A DNA stretch of 37,759 nucleotides. Origin: Aequorivita sp. (GTDB taxonomy: Bacteria > Bacteroidota > Bacteroidia > Flavobacteriales > Flavobacteriaceae). Both the position numbers and the translations under genes were made by a program. The notes beneath the pieces are model-generated. The model was not told the origin of the DNA. It saw only the letters and a list, made by a program, of their open reading frames with translations, and did no database searches. Below, one piece after another: positions 17,199 to 23,442 of the stretch (positions within the stretch are counted from its first letter, which is position 1; each line of letters begins with the position of its first letter). The stretch is from NCBI GenBank assembly GCA_026646335.1, contig JAPKFY010000055.1:1-37759 (forward strand), in the 5' to 3' direction.

Positions 17199-17199
17199 C

Positions 17200-17230
17200 A
17201 AAAAAGTTAAACTTCGCGTTTAACTTTTTT
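17200..17230 (+). terminator. terminator-like hairpin between two tRNA genes
   Basis: A 13-bp stem (AAAAAAGTTAAAC 17200-17212 with GTTTAACTTTTTT 17218-17230) closes TTCGC. It is an AT-rich intrinsic-terminator shape that sits just after tRNA-Lys and before tRNA-Leu, so it may attenuate read-through into the second tRNA or be a processing signal. Confidence 0.7.
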
Positions 17231-17244
17231 TGTTTAAAGCATTC

Positions 17245-17327
17245 ACCCGGGTGCTGGAATTGGTAGACAGGCATGGTTGAGGGCCATGTGTCCTTAGGAC
17301 GTGTGGGTTCAAGTCCCATTCCGGGTA
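17245..17327 (+). tRNA. tRNA-Leu (GAG)
   Basis: Class II tRNA: acceptor ACCCGGG/TCCGGGT, anticodon stem CATGG/CCATG with loop TTGAGGG (anticodon GAG), a long variable arm (GTCCTTAGGAC), T-arm GTGGG-TTCAAGT-CCCAT and discriminator A. CCA is not encoded. Confidence 0.96.
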
Positions 17328-17468
17328 CTTTTTTAAAATGTAGATTTTCTTTATCTGCACAGCAATCCTAAGTTAGTAGCTTTTCATCTGTTTAGAGTTT
17401 TTAATCTTTTTCTAAACATACTCACTTCTTTTTAGTACTTTCACTTAATAAATTTAAACTATTCTGCA

Positions 17469-18368
17469 GTGGTCAAAACACAATTTGGCATTAAGGATCT
17501 CGAAAATCTTTCAAACGTTAAAGCCCATACCATCAGGATTTGGGAAAAACGATACAATCTTCTTGAACCAGACCGTACTGATACAAACATCAGAAGGTAC
17601 GACCTCGAAAACCTTAAAAAATTATTGAATATTGCCTACCTCTACAATGCTGGGCATAAAATTTCAAAAATTGCAAGCTTAAATGCAACACAAATTCAAG
17701 CGCTGATCAAAGAAAGTATAAGCGGGCTCAATTCCGAGTATATGCTCAATGTTTTTAAATCGGCAATGCTTGAGTTTGACGATGAGCTTTTTGATACTAC
17801 TCTGGAAAAAATTCTGGAAAAAAAATCGTTTAGAGAAGTTTTTGCGGAAATATTTGTGCCCTTACTCAATGAAACAGGCATCCTATGGCATTCTGGAACT
17901 ATCGATCCGGCTCATGAACATTTCATATCCGAAAAGATAAAACATACCATAATTGGACATTCAGCTAAAGTGAAAAAAAACACTTCTGAAAATGCACAAT
18001 TATTTACACTCTATCTTCCCTATCAAGAAATTCACGAAATCGGTTTGCTTTATGCTAATTATGAGCTTCTTTCGGCTGGTTTTAAAACAATATTCTTAGG
18101 CGCAAATATTCCTATGGAAAGCTTGAAACACTTACTCAAAACCAAAACAAAAGTTATTTTTGTAACTTATTTCACAGTGCTTCCAGAAAACGACAACCTT
18201 GAAAAATACCTTCATGATTTTCATAATGAGGTGTGTGCCAATGGTCCAAGTGAACTTTGGGTATTGGGTAGCAAAGCTGCCAAGAATATCAAAAACACAA
18301 AAAGCGCAAAGCTTTTCAGAGACCTCAAACAATTTACGAACCACATCGAAAATCTTTCAATTATTTGA
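17469..18368 (+). CDS. CarH/LitR-like B12-binding MerR transcriptional regulator
   Basis: A 299-aa three-domain protein. A MerR helix-turn-helix (about 6-75: FGIKDLENLSNVKAHTIRIW, EKRYNLLEPDRTDTNIRRYD) is followed by a helical cobalamin-capping domain and a Rossmann-fold B12-binding domain. The CarH signature W-H-x8-E-H is present (Trp140, His141, Glu150, His151), and ExHxxG (187-192) supplies the lower axial His189. In Thermus CarH these residues bind adenosylcobalamin in the dark and form the bis-His photoproduct. By analogy it represses the downstream carotenoid genes in darkness; that is inference. The start is GTG at 17469, since no ATG fits before the upstream stop at 17433. It sits directly upstream of crtI, same strand. 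Confidence 0.88.
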   Translation: MVKTQFGIKDLENLSNVKAHTIRIWEKRYNLLEPDRTDTNIRRYDLENLKKLLNIAYLYNAGHKISKIASLNATQIQALIKESISGLNSEYMLNVFKSAMLEFDDELFDTTLEKILEKKSFREVFAEIFVPLLNETGILWHSGTIDPAHEHFISEKIKHTIIGHSAKVKKNTSENAQLFTLYLPYQEIHEIGLLYANYELLSAGFKTIFLGANIPMESLKHLLKTKTKVIFVTYFTVLPENDNLEKYLHDFHNEVCANGPSELWVLGSKAAKNIKNTKSAKLFRDLKQFTNHIENLSII

Positions 18369-18410
18369 TTTCCGTTGTCTTGAAAGTAAATCTTTAACAC
18401 CTAATAGCTC

Positions 18411-18487
18411 TTTAAACTATTAAATATTAGCCAAAAAAACATACAGATATCATTTTTGTTTAAATATTTTGTATTTTTGTTAAACAA
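18411..18487 (+). promoter_or_regulatory. crtI promoter/operator region with inverted repeats
   Basis: An 8-bp inverted repeat TTGTTTAA (18456-18463) / TTAAACAA (18480-18487), separated by 16 bases, brackets a candidate -7 box TATTTTTG (18472-18479). Upstream, TTTAAACTATT (18411-18421) is repeated exactly in the carH leader at 17453-17463, and CTAATA (18401-18406) pairs with TATTAG (18425-18430). The recurring TTTAAAC-type half-site next to both the regulator and crtI makes this a plausible operator for the CarH-like protein. No binding data support it. Confidence 0.5.
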
Positions 18488-18488
18488 T

Positions 18489-20030
18489 ATGAAAAAAATT
18501 GCAGTTATTGGTTCTGGTTTTTCGTCCCTCGCCGCTTCGTGTTATCTAGCGCAATCGGGAAATGCCGTTACCATTTACGAAAAAAATCAAAGCATTGGTG
18601 GACGAGCTCGTCAATTTAAAAAAGATGGCTTTACATTTGATATGGGCCCAACGTGGTATTGGATGCCCGGCATTGGTGGACGAGCTCGTCAATTTAAAAA
18701 AGATGGCTTTACATTTGATATGGGCCCAACGTGGTATTGGATGCCCGATGTTTTTGAACGGTTTTTTACAGATTTTGGAAAAGTTCCCACTGACTTTTAT
18801 GAACTGGAAAAATTAAATCCTGCTTACCGTGTATATTTTGGGATTGACGATTATATATCAATTGAAGATACGCTTGAAAAAATAAGCGCTGCCTTTGAAA
18901 AAGAAGAACCTGGAAGTTCAATAAAACTGCGGAAATTTATGGCCCAAGCTTTGGACAATTATAATATTGCCATTAAAGATTTGGTTTATAGGCCAGGCAT
19001 TTCGCCTTTGGAACTGGTTACCGTTACAACTATTAGCAAAATAAGCCAATTTTTCAGTACCATCAGTAAAGAGGTGCGCAGCGAATTTAAAAACCCTAAG
19101 CTTATTTCAATTTTGGAATTTCCTGTTTTGTTTTTGGGTGCAAAACCATCCAAAACACCTGCCTTTTACAGTTTTATGAACTACGCAGATTTTGGACTAG
19201 GAACATTTCACCCAAAAAAAGGTATGTATTCCGTAATTGAAGGAATGAAAACTCTTGCCGAAGAACTTGGCGTGAACATACTGACCAATCAAAACGTTGA
19301 AAAAATCAGTGTTGAAAAAGGAAAGGCGTCCGCAATTATTGTGGATGGTGAAAAAATAAATGCCGATGTAATTCTGAGTGGCGCAGATTATCACCACACA
19401 GAAACACTTTTGGATGTAAAATTTAGACAGTATTCTGAAAATTATTGGCAAAAGAAAACTTTTGCTCCTTCTGCCCTACTTTTTTATGTTGCATTTGACA
19501 AAAAAATTCAAAACGTTGATCACCACACGCTGTTTTTTGATGTGGATTTTGAAAAACATTCCCAAGAAATATACGATGCCCCACAATGGCCAGACGAACC
19601 TCTTTTTTATGCCAGCTTTCCTTCAAAAACAGATACAAATGTTTCGCCTGAAGGTAAAGAAACAGGGATCTTCTTAATTCCATTGGCTCCCGGACTGGAC
19701 GATATTCCTGAAATACGTGAAGAATATTTTGGGAAAATAATGGATCGGTTTGAAAAAACCACCAATCAAGAGGTTAAAAAATACGTTATATTTAAAGAAT
19801 CCTTTTGCATCAATGATTTCATTTCCGATTATAATAGTTATAAAGGAAACGCTTACGGACTGGCAAACACGCTGCTACAAACGGCATTTTTAAGGCCAAA
19901 ACTGAAAAGTGGGAAAGTAAAAAATCTATTCTATACGGGACAGTTAACCGTTCCCGGTCCAGGAGTACCCCCAGCACTGATTTCTGGAAAATTAGTGGCG
20001 GGTTTAATTGAAAAAGAACAACGAAATTGA
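18489..20030 (+). CDS. crtI: phytoene desaturase with internal 26-residue duplication
   Basis: FAD-dependent CrtI-type desaturase converting phytoene to lycopene. ATG at 18489 (MKKIAVIGSGFSSLAASCYL) begins at the dinucleotide-binding beta-alpha-beta; the further upstream ATG/TTG codons lie in the promoter. The protein is 513 aa; removing one copy of an exact 26-residue tandem repeat (GIGGRARQFKK...WYWMP, two copies in residues 35-86) gives 487 aa, the usual size. The repeated segment contains the second FAD-contacting motif GGRAR and the GFTFDMGPTWYWMP block. The C-terminal motif LFYTGQLTVPGPGVPPALIS, with the last FAD contacts, is intact. The reading frame stays open, so the gene is altered, not frameshifted. 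The stop overlaps the crtB start by 3 bases. Confidence 0.95.
   Translation: MKKIAVIGSGFSSLAASCYLAQSGNAVTIYEKNQSIGGRARQFKKDGFTFDMGPTWYWMPGIGGRARQFKKDGFTFDMGPTWYWMPDVFERFFTDFGKVPTDFYELEKLNPAYRVYFGIDDYISIEDTLEKISAAFEKEEPGSSIKLRKFMAQALDNYNIAIKDLVYRPGISPLELVTVTTISKISQFFSTISKEVRSEFKNPKLISILEFPVLFLGAKPSKTPAFYSFMNYADFGLGTFHPKKGMYSVIEGMKTLAEELGVNILTNQNVEKISVEKGKASAIIVDGEKINADVILSGADYHHTETLLDVKFRQYSENYWQKKTFAPSALLFYVAFDKKIQNVDHHTLFFDVDFEKHSQEIYDAPQWPDEPLFYASFPSKTDTNVSPEGKETGIFLIPLAPGLDDIPEIREEYFGKIMDRFEKTTNQEVKKYVIFKESFCINDFISDYNSYKGNAYGLANTLLQTAFLRPKLKSGKVKNLFYTGQLTVPGPGVPPALISGKLVAGLIEKEQRN
18592..18747 (+). repeat. exact 78-bp tandem duplication inside crtI
   Basis: Copy 1 (18592-18669) and copy 2 (18670-18747) are identical at every base. 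The unit begins GCATTGGTGGACGAGCTCG and ends TATTGGATGCCCG. Its length, 3 x 26, keeps the frame. Identity implies a very recent event or an assembly artefact. Confidence 0.97.
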
Positions 20031-20869
20031 AAGAACTTTTTGACATAGTATCCGAATCTTGCAGCAAAAAGGTTACTGAAACTTACAGTACTTCCTTTTC
20101 ATTGGCCACGCGTATGTTGGGACCTTCCATTAGGCAGGATGTTTACAATATTTATGGCTTCGTGCGTTTTGCAGACGAGATTGTGGATTCTTTTCACGAT
20201 TATGAAAAGGAAATTCTTTTCAAACGTTTTGAAAATACTATGGAGGAAGCGCTACAAGACCGCATAAGCCTCAACCCTATTTTGAACTCATTTCAAAACA
20301 CAGTTTATAAATATAATATTGACAAGGAATTGATCGATTCCTTTATGGACAGCATGCGGTTGGATCTTACAAAAAGCACCTATTCCACTGCGGAAGAATT
20401 CAATAAGTATATTTACGGCTCTGCAGATGTTGTGGGGTTGATGTGTTTAAAAGTTTTCGTGAAAGGTGATGTTGAAAAATATAACTCCCTTAAAGAATCT
20501 GCGATGAATCTGGGTTCCGCTTTTCAAAAACTGAATTTTTTGCGCGATTTGAAAGAAGACCATGAAACCCTTAGCCGAACATATTTTCCAAACACAAATT
20601 TAAATTCGCTGGACGAAATTTCAAAACAAAAGATAATTGAAGAAATAACCGATAACTTCAACAAAGGTTATCAAGGAATCCTGCTTTTGCCACACGAAGC
20701 AAAACTTGGGGTTTTTATTGCATACAGGTACTACAAACGGCTCTTGAAAAAGCTTCAACAAACTCCTGCTGTAGAAATAAAAAACGCACGGATCCGAGTG
20801 CCAAATATTGAAAAAATAGGTCTTTTGACGCGGAGCTACGTGAAATATCAATTAAATTTGGTAAAATGA
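20027..20869 (+). CDS. crtB: phytoene synthase
   Basis: Joins two geranylgeranyl diphosphates head to head to give phytoene. The 280-aa squalene/phytoene synthase fold shows both Asp-rich motifs: FADEIVD (Asp50, Asp54) and NFLRDLKEDHE (Asp174, Asp178), plus YSTSFSLATRML and RTYFPN. The start is TTG at 20027, overlapping the crtI stop as TTGA, so translation is probably coupled; the N-terminus MKELFDIVSESCSKKVTETY fits family members, which supports this weak start. Third gene of the carotenoid locus. Confidence 0.95.
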   Translation: MKELFDIVSESCSKKVTETYSTSFSLATRMLGPSIRQDVYNIYGFVRFADEIVDSFHDYEKEILFKRFENTMEEALQDRISLNPILNSFQNTVYKYNIDKELIDSFMDSMRLDLTKSTYSTAEEFNKYIYGSADVVGLMCLKVFVKGDVEKYNSLKESAMNLGSAFQKLNFLRDLKEDHETLSRTYFPNTNLNSLDEISKQKIIEEITDNFNKGYQGILLLPHEAKLGVFIAYRYYKRLLKKLQQTPAVEIKNARIRVPNIEKIGLLTRSYVKYQLNLVK

Positions 20870-20934
20870 GAATAAGTTCAAGGTTTAAAATTCCCGAATC
20901 AACGTCTCAACAAATCCCGAATTAACGAATAAGA

Positions 20935-21384
20935 ATGACAACAGTGCTTTGGATATTGATTTTCATAACCACTTTCTTCATTATGGAATTTATGGCGTGG
21001 TTTACCCATAAATACGTTATGCACGGTTTTCTGTGGAAACTCCACAAAGACCATCACCTTAAAGACCACGGCAGTTGGTGGGAACGAAACGATTACTTTT
21101 TTCTTTTTTATGCGTTGGTGAGCATTAGTTGTTTTGTGGGTTGGAGCTATTTTGGCTTTTGGGCCGGACTGCCCATCGGCTTGGGGATTTTCGCTTACGG
21201 ACTGGCCTATTTTTTTGTGCATGACATTTTTATCCATCAGCGTTTCAAAATGTTCAGAAATGCCAATAATTGGTATGCACGGGGAATCAGAAGAGCGCAT
21301 AAAATTCACCATAAACACTTGGGGAAAGAAAAAGGCGAATGTTTCGGGATGCTTTTTCCACCTTTTAAATATTTCAAAAAATAG
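20935..21384 (+). CDS. crtZ: beta-carotene 3-hydroxylase
   Basis: Di-iron membrane hydroxylase that adds 3- and 3'-hydroxyls to beta-carotene to give zeaxanthin. The 149-aa protein has about four hydrophobic helices and all histidine clusters: HKYVMH (25-30), HKDHH (37-41), HDIFIHQR (96-103) and HKIHHKH (122-128). Length is typical of bacterial CrtZ. The 65-base spacer after crtB carries a small imperfect direct repeat (TCCCGAATCAACG / TCCCGAATTAACG). The crtYcd ATG follows 3 bases after its stop. Confidence 0.95.
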   Translation: MTTVLWILIFITTFFIMEFMAWFTHKYVMHGFLWKLHKDHHLKDHGSWWERNDYFFLFYALVSISCFVGWSYFGFWAGLPIGLGIFAYGLAYFFVHDIFIHQRFKMFRNANNWYARGIRRAHKIHHKHLGKEKGECFGMLFPPFKYFKK

Positions 21385-21387
21385 GCT

Positions 21388-22092
21388 ATGTGGCATCTGT
21401 ATCTTTTGTTGGACATAGCTTCGTTCAGCATTCCATTTCTTTTCAGCTTTCATCCAAAACTGAAGTTTTATAAGCTGTGGAAATATTTCTTCCCTGCCAC
21501 ATTTATAATGATGGCTTTTTTTGTTTCATGGGACATCATATTCACGCAGCAAGGTTTCTGGGGCTTTAACGAGAAATATCTTTCAGGAATAAAACTGACA
21601 AACCTTCCTTTGGAAGAATGGCTCTTCTTTATCTGCATTCCATATGCCTGTCTTTTCACGATTTATGCTTTTAGAAATTTGCTCCCCAAGTTTTCTTTTT
21701 CAAACGAAACTACCGCTGTTGTTTATTTTTCACTGCAAACAATATTAATCGCCACCTTGCTTTATTTTTACGATCGGTGGTACACGGCAATCAATTTTGG
21801 TTATGCAATTGTGCTAATGGCTTTAGTTTTTAATTATAAACGTGAAGCACTAAACGTTTTCTTCCCTGTTTTTTTAATTCTTTTGATTCCCTTTTTTATC
21901 GTGAACGGATTTCTCACAGGCAGCTGGATACACGAACAAGTGGTTTGGTACAACGATTCTGAAAACCTCGGAATCAGAATAGGAACTGTACCTGTTGAAG
22001 ACAGTATTTATGCGTTAAGTATGCTTCTTACTGTTTATGTTTTAATGGAAAAATTCAAAGAAAAATATCCTTCAAAAAGCACCAGGGATTAA
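21388..22092 (+). CDS. crtYcd: lycopene cyclase, fused heterodimer type
   Basis: Membrane lycopene cyclase making beta-carotene. The 234-aa protein has about seven transmembrane helices and two tandem cyclase repeats, each with the family P-x-E-E/D motif: NLPLEEWLFFICIPYACLF near residue 72 and GTVPVEDSIYALSMLL near 205. This is the CrtYc+CrtYd fusion type found in Bacteroidota, unrelated to FAD-dependent CrtY or CrtL. It ends the apparent crtI-crtB-crtZ-crtYcd operon. It completes a route to zeaxanthin; no ketolase or glycosyltransferase is present here. Confidence 0.92.
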   Translation: MWHLYLLLDIASFSIPFLFSFHPKLKFYKLWKYFFPATFIMMAFFVSWDIIFTQQGFWGFNEKYLSGIKLTNLPLEEWLFFICIPYACLFTIYAFRNLLPKFSFSNETTAVVYFSLQTILIATLLYFYDRWYTAINFGYAIVLMALVFNYKREALNVFFPVFLILLIPFFIVNGFLTGSWIHEQVVWYNDSENLGIRIGTVPVEDSIYALSMLLTVYVLMEKFKEKYPSKSTRD

Positions 22093-22141
22093 TATAGGTT
22101 TGCGAAAAAAATCGGCAAATTAACGGTATTAAAATTTCATA

Positions 22142-22155
22142 TACAATAGATTGTA
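22142..22155. promoter_or_regulatory. perfect short palindrome upstream of the SET-domain gene
   Basis: TACAATAGATTGTA has 6-bp arms (TACAAT/ATTGTA) around AG, 58 bases before the ATG. Its size and symmetry suit a dimeric repressor. No matching promoter boxes at good spacing were found, so it is only a candidate operator. Confidence 0.4.
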
Positions 22156-22212
22156 CAATGCAAATCAATTGAGATTTTACATTACATTTAAACCAAAAAA
22201 TTACGTTTATTT

Positions 22213-22797
22213 ATGATACATCCTAAAACAGAACTAAAGTTTATCAGCAATGAAATTGGATATGGTGTTGTTGCTACTGAATTTATCCCCGCTGGCACTA
22301 TAACGTGGGCCTTAGATGATCTGGACCGTGAGTTTACTCCATCCAAACTAAAGAAAATGAATCCTTTATACCAAAATATCTTAGACACATACTGCTACAG
22401 AAACAATAAAGGAAACTATGTGCTTTGCTGGGATTATGGCAGATATGTAAACCACAGTTTTAAAAGCAATTGTATATCCACTGCCTATGATTTTGAAATT
22501 GCGATCCGCGATATCCAGCCCGGTGAAGAGCTGACCGACGACTATGGCTATTTAAATGTCTCCGAACCTTTTACAGGAATAGATGAAGGGACCCGCCGTA
22601 AAACGGTGTATCCAGATGATCTTTTAAATCATCACCAAACTTGGGACAAACAACTCATCAAAAATTTCCCGAATATCATCAAAGTAGAACAACCTTTAAA
22701 ATCTTTGATAACTCCAAAGTTGTGGAATGATATCGCTTCCATTGCGGAAGGAAAAAAAGAAATGAAGTCTATTAAGGAAAATTATTTTCCGGGTTAA
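22213..22797 (+). CDS. SET-domain protein (putative protein lysine methyltransferase)
   Basis: A 194-aa cytoplasmic protein with a SET fold. N-terminal GYGVVATEFIPAGTITW (16-32) is the opening SET motif; RYVNHSFKSNC (78-87) matches the AdoMet/pseudoknot NHS-x-x-x-N motif, and FEIAIRDIQPGEELTDDYGY (94-113) matches the ELTxDY-Y catalytic motif with the final Tyr. No pre- or post-SET cysteine cluster is present. SET proteins methylate lysines in eukaryotes; in bacteria substrates are mostly unknown. It lies 120 bases after crtYcd on the same strand, with its own spacer, so a link to carotenoids is not shown. Confidence 0.85.
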   Translation: MIHPKTELKFISNEIGYGVVATEFIPAGTITWALDDLDREFTPSKLKKMNPLYQNILDTYCYRNNKGNYVLCWDYGRYVNHSFKSNCISTAYDFEIAIRDIQPGEELTDDYGYLNVSEPFTGIDEGTRRKTVYPDDLLNHHQTWDKQLIKNFPNIIKVEQPLKSLITPKLWNDIASIAEGKKEMKSIKENYFPG

Positions 22798-22808
22798 TTT
22801 TCATCAGA

Positions 22809-23372
22809 TTATTTAGTAAGAAGTTGATCGAGCAACTCTCGCATTTTTTTGCTGTTCCAGTCGGCCGCACCTTCTTCATCAATAACTATCTCCCCAGTTT
22901 TAGAAATAACATAAGTGGTTGGCAGTGCGTTGGATTCCAGTTGTTTCGGTGCTGCATAAGTTTGAAGAAAGATAGGCAGGGAATACCCGTTTTTTGTCAT
23001 AAAGCTCACGATCTTTTCAGGATTTTCCGAAGTGACAAAATAGAAATCTACTTTATCGCCATACGCATCATATAATTTTTGGAATGAAGGCATTTCTGCA
23101 ACGCAGGGTGGGCACCAGGTAGCCCAAAAATTCACTATTGCAACCTTTTCTTTTGATTGCGAAAAGTTTATCTCTCCAGAATTCAATTGTTGCAAATTCC
23201 AGTTATAATCCTGTAAAGTTTCACGTTTAGTTTCAGCAGTTTCTGATGGCGAAAAAGAAATCAACCTTTGTACAAAAACCTGAATTGGCATTCGCGTTTG
23301 CGGAAAAATAAGCAAAGCCAAAAATGCAAAAAATAAAATGTTGCTCCAGTGCTTCTTAAGAAAGGGAATCAT
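22809..23372 (-). CDS. TlpA-like membrane-anchored thiol-disulfide reductase
   Basis: A 187-aa protein with an N-terminal membrane anchor (about 10-24, ILFFAFLALLIF) and a periplasmic thioredoxin fold: ATWCPPCVAEMPSF with the CPPC active site (87-90) and the cis-Pro loop NALPTTYVIS. TlpA/ResA-type proteins reduce disulfides in apo-cytochromes or other exported proteins. No cytochrome maturation genes are near. Convergent with the SET-domain gene (11-base gap), and separated from upstream aconitase by a terminator. Confidence 0.9.
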   Translation of the reverse strand: MIPFLKKHWSNILFFAFLALLIFPQTRMPIQVFVQRLISFSPSETAETKRETLQDYNWNLQQLNSGEINFSQSKEKVAIVNFWATWCPPCVAEMPSFQKLYDAYGDKVDFYFVTSENPEKIVSFMTKNGYSLPIFLQTYAAPKQLESNALPTTYVISKTGEIVIDEEGAADWNSKKMRELLDQLLTK

Positions 23373-23390
23373 AAGCCAAATTGTATAAAA

Positions 23391-23423
23391 AAACCTAACA
23401 GGTTTTTGTAACCTGTTAGGTTT
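23391..23423 (-). terminator. intrinsic terminator after aconitase
   Basis: A 14-bp perfect stem (AAACCTAACAGGTT 23391-23404 with AACCTGTTAGGTTT 23410-23423) closes TTTGT. On the minus strand it runs into a T tract (complement of the A run 23387-23393), 19 bases after the aconitase stop. Confidence 0.88.
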
Positions 23424-23442
23424 ATGTATTTACAAAGTATTT

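Noticed and set aside
17137-17319. 60-codon frame antisense to both tRNAs (GLEPTRPKDT)
   Set aside because: A classic spurious protein from tRNA genes; the sequence is explained by the tRNA structures.
18592-18747. CRISPR-like array from the repeated segment in crtI
   Set aside because: Only two copies, no spacers between them, inside a gene. No CRISPR array or cas gene was seen anywhere in the window.
22142-22155. Terminator of crtYcd
   Set aside because: Six-bp AT-rich stem with two-base loop and no T tract; more like a protein-binding site. I found no clear terminator after crtYcd.
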